Assembly (NCBI RefSeq): GCF_002498065.1
Contig: NZ_DAFZ01000068.1
Location: forward strand, 1 to 36,206
From: Methanoculleus sp. UBA208
GTDB taxonomy: Archaea; Halobacteriota; Methanomicrobia; Methanomicrobiales; Methanoculleaceae
DNA: 36,206 nt
Direction of reading: 5' to 3'
The notes under the pieces are model-generated. The model was not told where the DNA came from, did no database searches, and saw nothing but the letters and a program-made list of their open reading frames with translations. Made by a program: the position numbers and the translations under genes. Below, one piece after another: positions 1 through 7,224 of this stretch (positions are counted from its first letter, which is position 1; each line of letters starts with the position of its first letter).

Positions 1-1044
1 GCAGCGGTCCCGGTCGATCCCGGTCTCGCGGGAGAACGCAGCCGTCGGGCAGATCGCGGCCGCGACGCAGGCCGAGCACTCCTCGCACCACTCGGGGTGG
101 TAGGTCACCTCGCGGTCGGGCCGCTGCCAGACGTCGGCGTAGGTCGCCTCATCAAGGACGGTGCGGGTGTTGATCTCGGCGACCGGGAGGGGGATCTCCT
201 CGTCGAGGACGCGGAGGGGCGCGGCCTGCCGATCGTCGAGGACCGGGATCGCGGCGCCGAGGCTCGTGATGCACTCGGGCCCGGCGGAGGTCTTAAAGCC
301 GCCCATGTAGCGGGGCTGCATCCCGACCATGTCGGCGATGACCGTGAGGTTGGGGCGAGCCGGGGTGCTCCGGGTTCCTTCGCCGGTCACGATGCCTATC
401 GAGCCGTTCAGGAGGACCGGCGTCCCGTCCCGGATCGCGAGCCGGGCGGGGTCGTTCTGGAGGGGATTGATCTCGCCGCACCCGCTGACCGAGACCTCCC
501 GGCAGGGTCCCTGCAGCCCCTCGATAGAGAAGATCGTCTTCACCCGCGTCGGCCGGGTGTTGACATAGGCGGTGTAATTTTTAAACGCGCTCCGGGTGGT
601 GAAGAGCCGGGCGTAGGAAAAGTCGTCGATGGTCACCCGCGCCTCGACCGACCGGTCGGCGGCCTCCGCCAGCACCTCGATCTCCCGCCCCTCGACGATA
701 TCGCAGAAGAGGTGCCCGCCCCCGTAGCCGGTCCCGGCGTGGGCGGTCCCGGAGACGATCAGGTCAAGCAGGCCAAGACGCTCGTTCGGGCAGGGACCGG
801 GCATGCAGGGGACCCCGTTCAGCCAGGCCCGCTCCGCCCGCTCGAATGTCCCCGGCGCCGCCACCGGGACCGAGAGGATCGCCGCGGTCCCGGACATCAC
901 CCCGCAGGTTCCGGTGGTGACCACGTCGACATCCGCGGCCGTGATCTCCGCACCCTCGCGGACGAGGCGCTTGAACTCCGCGGCGGTGTAGACGACCGCC
1001 GAACCGTTCCGGATCTTCTCGTCGATCTCTGCTATCGTCTTCAT
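1..1044 (-). CDS. DUF39/ferredoxin protein, methanogenesis marker 16 type (3' end outside window)
   Basis: The 348 visible codons read from ATG 1044 through the left edge, so the C-terminus is missing. The protein starts MKTIAEIDEKI and has the DUF39 (homocysteine-biosynthesis, COG1900) layout, with a TTGTCGVMSGTAA segment near residue 50 and GPCPNE near residue 90. Near the edge it enters a ferredoxin-type cluster motif, CEECSACVAAAICP. DUF39 joined to a 4Fe-4S domain is the arrangement of the methanogen-restricted marker-16 family. The related family member MA1821 acts in sulfur transfer for homocysteine synthesis; a similar role here is inferred only. Its ATG overlaps the stop of the upstream Fe-S protein gene (ATGA), so the two are probably translationally coupled. 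Family assignment is fairly sure; function is open. Confidence 0.8.
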   Translation of the reverse strand, partial: MKTIAEIDEKIRNGSAVVYTAAEFKRLVREGAEITAADVDVVTTGTCGVMSGTAAILSVPVAAPGTFERAERAWLNGVPCMPGPCPNERLGLLDLIVSGTAHAGTGYGGGHLFCDIVEGREIEVLAEAADRSVEARVTIDDFSYARLFTTRSAFKNYTAYVNTRPTRVKTIFSIEGLQGPCREVSVSGCGEINPLQNDPARLAIRDGTPVLLNGSIGIVTGEGTRSTPARPNLTVIADMVGMQPRYMGGFKTSAGPECITSLGAAIPVLDDRQAAPLRVLDEEIPLPVAEINTRTVLDEATYADVWQRPDREVTYHPEWCEECSACVAAAICPTAAFSRETGIDRDRC

Positions 1045-1661
1045 AACAACCTGATATCCTCCACCCGCACATGGAGACCCGAGGACTGTGCGAGAATCAG
1101 ATTCACGACACCCGTATGCCCGAGGTTCATCATGCAGTAGCCGGGCAGGAACCGCTGCCGCATCCCGAATACCGGTTCGCGCCGCACCGTCCGGGCAATC
1201 CCCTCGAAACCGACGATGTGGTAGGCTTCAACGTCCTTAAATTCTCCGCCCCGCGAGGCCTCCGGGCCGACGACCAGACAGGTGAGGAGGCCGCTTGTCT
1301 GGCTTGCATGGAGGACCGAGAGGACGTGCTGGACCGGGCAGCCCGCACCGGCCGGCCTCCCGACGACGATATCCCCGGCCGTAATCCCCCACTTCTCCAC
1401 GAGGTCCGGGCGGAAGGGCAGCACGATCTTCCGGGCCGAGACCTCGCCGGGCAGGGGATCGAGGATGAAATCGTACTCGCCGCCGAGGACGTCCCGGCCG
1501 GTATGAAGGGCCTCGCCCTCGAACCGCGGGGCTGCGGTTCCGGTAGGGTAGAAGACGCAGTCCCCGGGCTCCTTCTCCCCCCGCCGGACCCGGGCCAGGA
1601 ACGCCTCGCAGGTCGGGGCGCCGCAGGCCCCGCAATCCTTCCCGGGCGGTTGCCAGGTCAC
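1041..1661 (-). CDS. 4Fe-4S domain protein of the marker-16 cluster
   Basis: This protein of about 206 residues has an N-terminal four-cysteine motif, DCGACGAPTCEAF followed by EPGDC about 17 residues later. This is the CxxCxxxxC...C pattern of the short Fe-S domain (PF04060 type) also seen in corrinoid and ferredoxin-like proteins. Two further cysteines lie in GAGCPV and GLLTCLV. The start is taken at GTG 1661, just after the stop of the upstream GTPase gene and preceded by a G-rich stretch; an open extension to 1784 overlaps that gene and looks spurious. The downstream overlap with the DUF39 gene is ATGA. An electron-transfer or cluster-supply role to the DUF39 protein is an inference from the gene neighbourhood. 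Confidence 0.75.
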   Translation of the reverse strand: MTWQPPGKDCGACGAPTCEAFLARVRRGEKEPGDCVFYPTGTAAPRFEGEALHTGRDVLGGEYDFILDPLPGEVSARKIVLPFRPDLVEKWGITAGDIVVGRPAGAGCPVQHVLSVLHASQTSGLLTCLVVGPEASRGGEFKDVEAYHIVGFEGIARTVRREPVFGMRQRFLPGYCMMNLGHTGVVNLILAQSSGLHVRVEDIRLL

Positions 1662-1665
1662 CGGA

Positions 1666-2373
1666 CTAGTCCCCCCGGAAGAGATAGTCTGCGTCCTCGA
1701 GTCTCCGGACGACCCCGAAGTGGTGCTGCCACCCGATCTCCGTCTTCCCGATGCAGACGGTGCAGACCCCGAGCGGCGGCGCACCCCGGAGGACGATTGT
1801 ACCGGGATCGGTTATCGGCGGACAGTCCTCGATCGCCCGGAGGAGGTAGCGCATCCCGGTACCCTGGACGGCGTTCGTCTCCACGATATCGAGGTCGGGG
1901 TTCACCTCCCGGATCCGCTCCCGGAAGACCTCCTTCTCGGCCTGGGAGACGAGGTCGATCCGGGTCACGACCGCGATGTCAGCGAGGGCAAGCATCGCGG
2001 CCATCTTCAGGGGCGTGTTCGTGCCCGATACGGCGGAGAGGACGACGATCCCGAGCGCCTGCGTCGTGTAGGGAGAGCAGCGCAGGCAGAGCCCGGCGCT
2101 CTCGACCAGGAGGAGGTCGGCGCCTTCTTCTCCGGCCCAGGCGATAGCGTCCCGCATCACCATCACCCCGGCGTGGTCCGGGCAGAGGTCGCCGGAACAG
2201 ACCTTCCGCGCCGGGATGCCGAACTCGGCCGCGATCTCCTCGTCCTCGAACGCCCGGACGACGTCGATCTTGAGGTAGGCTATCCGGTGCCGGTCCCGGA
2301 GGGAGCGGATGGTCTGCCGCACGACGGCGGTCTTCCCGGCCGACGGCGGTCCCGCGACGACGGCGAGCCTCAT
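1666..2373 (-). CDS. SIMIBI-class GTPase (HypB/CobW-like)
   Basis: The 235-residue protein opens with a P-loop (VAGPPSAGKTAV). It has a switch-region aspartate (YLKIDVV), a metal-ligand-like CSGDLCPDH and LCLRCSPY cysteine set, and a TRIDLV guanine-specificity motif near residue 140. This matches the G3E/HypB-like family, whose members load metals or chaperone metallocentres. The start ATG overlaps the stop of the ABC ATPase gene (ATGA), and the Fe-S protein follows within a few bases. The two cysteine clusters suggest metal or Fe-S binding; the client is unknown, and the DUF39/ferredoxin protein in the same operon is the obvious candidate. An alternative is a general CobW-type chaperone. Confidence 0.8.
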   Translation of the reverse strand: MRLAVVAGPPSAGKTAVVRQTIRSLRDRHRIAYLKIDVVRAFEDEEIAAEFGIPARKVCSGDLCPDHAGVMVMRDAIAWAGEEGADLLLVESAGLCLRCSPYTTQALGIVVLSAVSGTNTPLKMAAMLALADIAVVTRIDLVSQAEKEVFRERIREVNPDLDIVETNAVQGTGMRYLLRAIEDCPPITDPGTIVLRGAPPLGVCTVCIGKTEIGWQHHFGVVRRLEDADYLFRGD

Positions 2374-3149
2374 GCCCCGACCGGCCCCGTGATCAGGTCG
2401 CCCGCCCGGATCTGCTCGCGCATCCGGTGGAGGATGCCGTCGAGGCGGAGAGCCTCCCGGAGGGCGGCGATCTCCCTGCCGTCAGGCTCGATGACCCGCT
2501 CGACCGCCCCGTCCCGCATGACGATCCGCCGGGCGGAGAGGAGGGAGACCAGGGGGTCGTGCGTGACGAAGATGACCGCCTTCCCCCCGGCTCGGAGGAC
2601 CTCGATCACCCGCTCCTTGAAGATCCCGGCGTTCTCCACCTCATCGAGGAGGAGGACCGGCGCAGCCGCAACGAGGACCGCGTCCGCCACCAGAAGTGAC
2701 CGGGTCTGCCCGCCGGAGAGCGCGGTCATCCGGGCGCAGGATCGGATCTTCTCGCCCGTGAACTCGTTTGCAAGGTCGATCGTACGGCCGACGATGCTTT
2801 CGTCCTCGATCTTGCGGGACCGGACGTGCATCGCGAGAAACTCCTCGACCGTGAGGTCGGCGAGACACCGGGTGTTCTGGGTGATCAGGGCGACGGGCTT
2901 GTACGCCGGGTCGCGGACGAACTCTTCGGGAGGGTATTCGCCGTTGACGAGGACCGTGCGCCCCGTCGCAGTGTCGTTACGGGCGAAGACCTCGATGTCG
3001 TTGATGAGGGCGCTCTTCCCCGAACCGGTGGGGCCGACGATCGATATCGTGTCGCCGGGCCGGATGGTGATCGCCTCGAACCGCTCCGGCTCGCCGTTCC
3101 GGTTCCGGCCGGGGAGGATCGTGATCTCGCGGACGGCTGAGGGGTCCAT
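2370..3149 (-). CDS. Soluble ABC-type ATPase of the marker-16 cluster
   Basis: This 259-residue stand-alone ABC ATPase has Walker A GPTGSGKSAL (about residue 40), Q-loop LITQNT, signature ALSGGQTRSL, Walker B VLLLDEVENAG and H-loop FVTHD. No membrane segment is visible and no permease gene lies nearby, so a transport role is unlikely. Soluble ABC ATPases in methanogens include component A2 (AtwA), which acts in methyl-coenzyme M reductase activation, but this protein has one ATPase domain rather than two. It is the first gene of the four-gene minus-strand set and lies divergent from the HTH regulator. A role as an ATP-driven assembly factor for the Fe-S/DUF39 proteins downstream is inferred. 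Confidence 0.8.
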   Translation of the reverse strand: MDPSAVREITILPGRNRNGEPERFEAITIRPGDTISIVGPTGSGKSALINDIEVFARNDTATGRTVLVNGEYPPEEFVRDPAYKPVALITQNTRCLADLTVEEFLAMHVRSRKIEDESIVGRTIDLANEFTGEKIRSCARMTALSGGQTRSLLVADAVLVAAAPVLLLDEVENAGIFKERVIEVLRAGGKAVIFVTHDPLVSLLSARRIVMRDGAVERVIEPDGREIAALREALRLDGILHRMREQIRAGDLITGPVGA

Positions 3150-3252
3150 GAAGGAGGGTCGTCATGCAGGAAGATAAGGATTGTTCTCCATAGCGGAACT
3201 GTTAACCAAAATAGGAAAAGCCTTACCTCATATATACTACTATAGTAGAATA
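3150..3252. promoter_or_regulatory. Divergent promoter region with CTACTATAGTAG palindrome
   Basis: This AT-rich gap separates the ABC ATPase gene (minus) from the HTH regulator (plus). A TATA-like CATATATA at 3229-3236 lies about 20 bases before ATG 3253, suggesting a nearly leaderless regulator mRNA. The perfect 12-bp palindrome CTACTATAGTAG (3237-3248) sits between that TATA and the start codon, where a bound repressor would block initiation. The reverse strand also reads GTATATATGA here and could serve the four-gene cluster with a short leader. Confidence 0.6.
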
Positions 3253-3738
3253 ATGCTCTCGAGAAAGATCTTTGAAGCCGAGTTTGCCGACGCGCTCCAG
3301 GAGGAACTCGCCCGGCAGGATATGAGCATCCGCGACCTCGCGGAGCGGGCGGGGATCCCGCCCGCAACCCTCTACAAACTCACGTCGGGCAGGGCGGACC
3401 CGCGCCTCTCGACCGTCCGGCGGATAGTGAACGTCCTCGAGCCCCGGGAGAAGAGTTTCATCGCGGTGATCGCGGCACGGTTCCTGCTCGACGAGATCGA
3501 CAACCGCAATCTTCCCATCGGCGGGAAGCAATACCATATCCGGGGCTACGCGGCCGACTCGCTCGACGAGTGCATCACCGCAGCGGCGCGGGCGGACAAG
3601 GAAGGAGCGCTCGGGATCGTCTGCGCCCCCATCCTCGCGCCGATTGTGGAAAAGATCGTCGACTGCCCGGTCGCGATCATCAAGCCGCAACAGCAGACGC
3701 TGATCGAGGCGATCGAGACGATAGCAAAGAGGGTTTAG
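3253..3738 (+). CDS. HTH transcriptional regulator (Xre-like N-terminus, small C-terminal domain)
   Basis: This protein of about 161 residues has an N-terminal Xre/Cro-type helix-turn-helix: MSIRDLAERAGIPPATLYKL followed by a recognition-type turn into RADPRLSTVRRI. The C-terminal half (about residues 85-160, GKQYHIRGYAADSLDECITAA and later GIVCAPILAPIVEKIV) looks like a compact alpha/beta sensor domain of the kind in archaeal COG1709-type predicted regulators. The start at ATG 3253 is chosen because it follows the TATA box directly; an upstream TTG at 3181 would place the promoter inside the gene. Its divergent position suggests that it regulates itself and the marker-16 cluster. Its stop lies 14 bases from the end of the convergent gene. 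Confidence 0.8.
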   Translation: MLSRKIFEAEFADALQEELARQDMSIRDLAERAGIPPATLYKLTSGRADPRLSTVRRIVNVLEPREKSFIAVIAARFLLDEIDNRNLPIGGKQYHIRGYAADSLDECITAAARADKEGALGIVCAPILAPIVEKIVDCPVAIIKPQQQTLIEAIETIAKRV

Positions 3739-3752
3739 GGGCCCGTCACAGC

Positions 3753-4571
3753 CTAACTTTCGATGAAGTCGATCAGGTAGTAGTTCCCGCGGTACTCCGC
3801 GATCTTCCCCCGGTAACTCTTTGCAATACGCACTGTCTCGTTGTAGGAGAGCGGCACCTCCATAAAGCCGGTGCGAAGGGTTTCGTTCACTTTAGGGAGG
3901 TCGGCGAGATCGGCATCGGTGAGCGGGACGATTTCGTGGCCGGCGTTCAGGAAGTCGGCCTCGGTCCAGTTTGCAGGAAGCTCGAACCCGTAATGTTCCG
4001 CCCTCCCGTTGCTGATATTGTGCAGTATGAGGTAGCAGCCGCTCAACCCTTTCACGTCGGCGGAGGAGAAGAGATAGTGGAGGACCTTCCCCGGAGATTC
4101 GGTGTCGTATCGTCCGGTGCTCTCCACGTGGTATGCGATACCGCCGGTCTCGAAATAGCCGCGAAGAACGTCGCCGCTGATGGTCAGGTGCACCCTCCCC
4201 TCCCCGGAAAGGGTGCCGGTGAAGGAGGGAGGGTCGTGCAGCACCTCCTCGAGATCCGCCGTGCAGGGCTGCCCGGCGATATGCACCGCCAGCGGTTCGC
4301 CGGAAATCAGGCTATCCCGGATTCCCTCTGTATCGTAGACCGCAAGGTCGTAGCGCCGGATCGAGGAGAGGATATCCACGCCCTCGACCGGGGCATCCCT
4401 CTTCTCCGTGAAGAAGTCGATATGAACCAGGGCCTGATCCTCCGGGGCTATCTCCTCATGCGGGGCTACGGGGACCTCCGTGACGGGCGCGAAAGCCGCG
4501 AACCCCGCCGCCAGCACCGTGACTGCTGCGGTGAGGAGGAGCGCCGGGATCATCGAACGTTTCTCTGTCAT
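3753..4571 (-). CDS. Single-pass membrane-anchored envelope protein
   Basis: This protein of about 272 residues has one N-terminal hydrophobic segment (MIPALLLTAAVTVLAAGFAA, about residues 7-26) and a hydrophilic exterior domain with N-glycosylation-type NxS/T sites (NISNG, NWTE, NETL, NETV). The last 60 residues carry VPLTDADLADLPKVNETLR ... EYRGNYYLIDF. This pattern recurs at the C-termini of three short proteins in this window (5685-6116, 8823-9269, 9294-9737). The ATG at 4571 follows the stop of the PGF-CTERM gene with one base between, so the start is set there and not at the earlier in-frame methionine. It is the third gene of the operon from the promoter at 6232-6290. Function is unknown. 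Confidence 0.75.
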   Translation of the reverse strand: MTEKRSMIPALLLTAAVTVLAAGFAAFAPVTEVPVAPHEEIAPEDQALVHIDFFTEKRDAPVEGVDILSSIRRYDLAVYDTEGIRDSLISGEPLAVHIAGQPCTADLEEVLHDPPSFTGTLSGEGRVHLTISGDVLRGYFETGGIAYHVESTGRYDTESPGKVLHYLFSSADVKGLSGCYLILHNISNGRAEHYGFELPANWTEADFLNAGHEIVPLTDADLADLPKVNETLRTGFMEVPLSYNETVRIAKSYRGKIAEYRGNYYLIDFIES

Positions 4572-4572
4572 C

Positions 4573-5667
4573 TCACCGCCTCTTCCGGCCGATGAGGAGG
4601 AACGCCCCCGTGAGCGAGAGGATAGCAAGCGCGGAACCGAACCCCGGAACCGTCCGGCTCGACAGCTCCAGTTCCAGGTCGAGGTCGTTTGTCAGGTTCT
4701 CAAAGATGAACTCCTCCCGGATGATGGAGTAGCCCTCCTTCTCGACCGTGACGGTCTGCCGGTAGCCGGGGGTGTCTACCCGGTAGCGGCCGTCTTCCCC
4801 CGTCACGTTCGTCCCCGCGAGGGGTTCGTCGTCGAGCGTAAACACCGATTCGAACCGAACCAGTGCACCGGGGACCGGGTTGCCGCCGGCGTCCGTCACC
4901 CTGCCCGAGACGGCGATCGCCGGGGGCGGCGGGAGACCGATGCGGACGGTCACGTTCACGGTCTTCTCGGCCCGGCGTCCGTGGTTGTCCGCCACGACGG
5001 TGATCGTGTTCTCCCCGGCGGAGACCGGCACCGAGCAGGCGAACTCGGGACGGTTCCCGCACGAGACCTCCCCGGTTCCGCTCCGCACAACCACGCTGTG
5101 CAGGCCTGCAGGGGCATGCACCTCCCCGACGACGGCGACGCGGGGCGGCACGACGTCGATCCAGACCGTCTCGCCCTCACGCGGGGAGGTGATGTTGATG
5201 GTGATCGGGTCTTCGACGGGCGGCGGATGCTTGTTGATGACGGTCAGGATGAGGTTCCCGGCAATATCGAGGACGAACGTCTCGTTGTCACGATGGTAGA
5301 CCCGGGAATCGTTCGGGAGCGGGTGCAGCCAGGTGCACGGTTTCTCAACACCGCCCGGGGTGGGAACTTTTGCAGAGAGTTCGTCGCTGATGGAGAGCAA
5401 CTGGTTCCCGTCTTTATCAAAGACCAGCGTCCTCCCATCCGCCGTATGGACCATGATCGAACCGAACGGTATCCCGGAGGTTCTACTCCCGTCCCATTCC
5501 GGCTGAAGGATCAACACCCCGGATATGGCAATAGTCTCCATCGAATCGTTCACCTTCAGTTCCGGGATCACGTAGTGATCGAGATCGATACCTGCGCCCG
5601 CCGCCGGGGCGACCGCGAGCAGCACCGCGAGGAGGAGGAGTGTCCATGTTCTGGCCTTTCCGTTCAT
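4573..5667 (-). CDS. PGF-CTERM surface protein with Ig-like and carboxypeptidase-regulatory-like domains
   Basis: This protein of about 364 residues has an N-terminal signal (WTLLLLAVLLAVAPAAGAG) and a C-terminal tripartite sorting tail: VPGFGSALAILSLTGAFLL followed by GRKRR. That tail is the PGF-CTERM signal processed by archaeosortase A. The middle has a beta-rich region (residues 30-150), an Ig-like stretch starting near INITSPREGETV, and a carboxypeptidase-regulatory-like repeat (SGRVTDAGGNPVPGALVRF ... GEDGRYRV ... TVEKEGY). It is therefore an exported, probably lipid-anchored cell-surface protein. MNGKARTW (5667) is preferred as the start because an SD-like GGGAG precedes it; an earlier methionine at 5688 overlaps the upstream gene. 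It is the middle gene of a three-gene operon. Confidence 0.85.
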   Translation of the reverse strand: MNGKARTWTLLLLAVLLAVAPAAGAGIDLDHYVIPELKVNDSMETIAISGVLILQPEWDGSRTSGIPFGSIMVHTADGRTLVFDKDGNQLLSISDELSAKVPTPGGVEKPCTWLHPLPNDSRVYHRDNETFVLDIAGNLILTVINKHPPPVEDPITINITSPREGETVWIDVVPPRVAVVGEVHAPAGLHSVVVRSGTGEVSCGNRPEFACSVPVSAGENTITVVADNHGRRAEKTVNVTVRIGLPPPPAIAVSGRVTDAGGNPVPGALVRFESVFTLDDEPLAGTNVTGEDGRYRVDTPGYRQTVTVEKEGYSIIREEFIFENLTNDLDLELELSSRTVPGFGSALAILSLTGAFLLIGRKRR

Positions 5668-5684
5668 TCTCAATCTCCCGCAGT

Positions 5685-6116
5685 TCAATCCCGGTAAATT
5701 GTCCCGACCCGGTAATACCGGCCCTCGTACTCGAAGTATTTCCGCTTGCCGGTCTCGCTATCGAAGATGTAGGTGTCGATCGTCTCCTGGTGGATCTTCT
5801 CCGGGTACTCCACGCTCCCCACCAGCCGGATGTCCCCGGTGGTATACGGGCCCCCTTCGTCCTCATGCCCCTCACCCCGGAGGATCGCGTCCAGAACCGG
5901 CAGGTTCCGGAACATCTCCTCGTCGAGAGGGATGACAATACCTTCCCGGGCCGTCTCCTCCGTGACTTCGTAGAGCAGGAGTTCGTCGGGCGGGATGGTC
6001 GCGGCGATGTAGGAGGCGACAGCAACGTAGCAGCCGAACAGGAGGAGCCCGGCGACCACGACCACGATGAGGTATCGCTTCAGCCGGGTGCCCTTCTCAG
6101 GACTTGACGGCGTCAT
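5685..6116 (-). CDS. Short single-pass membrane protein (LD-x-I/V-RG family, paralog 1)
   Basis: The 143-residue protein has one membrane segment (YLIVVVVAGLLLFGCYVAVA) and an outside domain of about 105 residues. The domain contains IVIPLDEEMFRNLPVLDAIL, then RGE, a VEYPEKI segment and the ending YFEYEGRYYRVGTIYRD. The PL..F...P.LD.I.RG and EY.G.YY features recur in the genes at 8823-9269 and 9294-9737 and in the C-terminus of 3753-4571. I recognise no named family. ATG 6116 is preceded by the SD-like GAGGGGAG. It is the first gene after the promoter copy at 6232-6290, with a leader of about 110 bases. Confidence 0.75.
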   Translation of the reverse strand: MTPSSPEKGTRLKRYLIVVVVAGLLLFGCYVAVASYIAATIPPDELLLYEVTEETAREGIVIPLDEEMFRNLPVLDAILRGEGHEDEGGPYTTGDIRLVGSVEYPEKIHQETIDTYIFDSETGKRKYFEYEGRYYRVGTIYRD

Positions 6117-6231
6117 CGACTCCCCTCAAGAACACCTGCATCTTCGTCCATTTGCCCTCCGCCGGGGTGCCGGCCCGGTTTTGGTGCGGGTCGCATGACC
6201 GGACCCGCGCTCCGGGATATCGGTACCCATG

Positions 6232-6290
6232 TGGGAGAGGTCGACCTTCTTCTATAAACGATTTCTGTGACAATCGTCTACACGTCGGGC
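6232..6290 (-). promoter_or_regulatory. Shared envelope promoter module, copy 1
   Basis: Read on the minus strand, the core (6252-6287) is CGACGTGTAGA, 8 bases, then ACAGAAATCGTTTATAG. A conserved GGTCGACCTCTCCC stretch follows where transcription should begin. TTTATA is a normal archaeal TATA box preceded by a purine-rich BRE-like stretch. It points into the three-gene envelope operon 6116-3753. The rest of the 6117-6392 gap holds a diverged 5' leader and the sequence beyond the end of the LolA-like gene. Confidence 0.75.
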
Positions 6291-6392
6291 CTTCCCGATC
6301 GATTTTGAACATAGCAACGCCGCCGAGGGACGGGAACCGGGGGGCGAGCACCACGTCGCCGTCGTGAATGATGTACTTCTACCCAGCTTCTC

Positions 6393-7187
6393 TCAGGGGC
6401 CGGTGTAGGGAGGGGTAATCGCCACGGTTCTCATCGGCTTGACGATCGCCTCCTCCAGCGGGCTGTACTGGAACAGGCTCTCCGGGATCCCGGTGTTCCA
6501 GGTGACGTTGTGGTACTCTACCATCAGGACAGTCTCGCCCCTGGCGTTGAAGAAGTCGGCTCTCCTGAGGATCCATGAATCTTTCTCAACCCCGGCATTC
6601 ACGGCGTAGACCGGGTACCGTCGGGGATCCGGAGTGTCCGCTATCCGGGTGGTGTTCGCAACTTCAAGCACGTAAATCATCTTTCCATCCTCGGTTCGCA
6701 CCCCGGATAACGAGCACTCATGGTCAGCAAGCAGGTTCCGGATCAGGTCGAGAGCGTCGAAAGCTCCCGTCGCGTACTCTTCACTGAAAGTATAGTTGCG
6801 CATCCGGGCAGAGACGTAGAGAACCTCACCGGTAGCATTGACATAGTGCCACTGCGTCTCGCCATCGAAAACAACGAGATCCCCTTCCTTCGCGGGGTGG
6901 TGCTCAGGGTTGTTGGGATGTCCTTCAAGGTAGTTAACCCGGAACCGATCCGGCTTCTTAAACCAGACCTCTTCACGGAACGTTCCCCGCTCCGATACGG
7001 TTGTCACCGTCGCGGAGAAATCCTGCAGGGAGTCGTACGTCTCAACGAACTTCGCGGCAACTTCAGGGCCGGGAGGGGGTACTTCGTCCGGCGGCAGAGG
7101 TTCCGGGGTAGCCGGGATTATGCTACAGCCCGCCGTCACGCACACGGTCATTATCAGCACCCAGGGGATCCATCGTCGCGATTGCAT
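6393..7187 (-). CDS. LolA/LppX-like outer-surface lipoprotein
   Basis: The 264-residue protein has a lipoprotein signal (WVLIMTVCVTAGCSIIPATP), with cysteine 21 as the predicted lipidated residue, then a proline-rich linker. The mature part begins FVETYDSLQDFSATVTTVSE and continues FREEVWFKKPDRFRVNYLEG, VVFDGETQWHYV and LFQYSPLEEA. This is the half-barrel pattern of LolA-like and DUF4367-like proteins found as lipoproteins in many archaea. In bacteria the fold carries lipid; the archaeal ligand is unknown. Start ATG 7187 has an SD-like GAGGTG. The gene follows the 7225-8442 gene by 37 bases and may be read from the same promoter; a TTATAA lies in the junction. Confidence 0.8.
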   Translation of the reverse strand: MQSRRWIPWVLIMTVCVTAGCSIIPATPEPLPPDEVPPPGPEVAAKFVETYDSLQDFSATVTTVSERGTFREEVWFKKPDRFRVNYLEGHPNNPEHHPAKEGDLVVFDGETQWHYVNATGEVLYVSARMRNYTFSEEYATGAFDALDLIRNLLADHECSLSGVRTEDGKMIYVLEVANTTRIADTPDPRRYPVYAVNAGVEKDSWILRRADFFNARGETVLMVEYHNVTWNTGIPESLFQYSPLEEAIVKPMRTVAITPPYTGP

Positions 7188-7224
7188 CTAACACCTCAAT
7201 ACAATTTCATTTCTTAAAAATAGG

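Noticed and set aside
97..3177. Long plus-strand open frames over the marker-16 cluster
   Set aside because: They are low-complexity shadows of the minus-strand genes, which have clear motifs and coupled starts.
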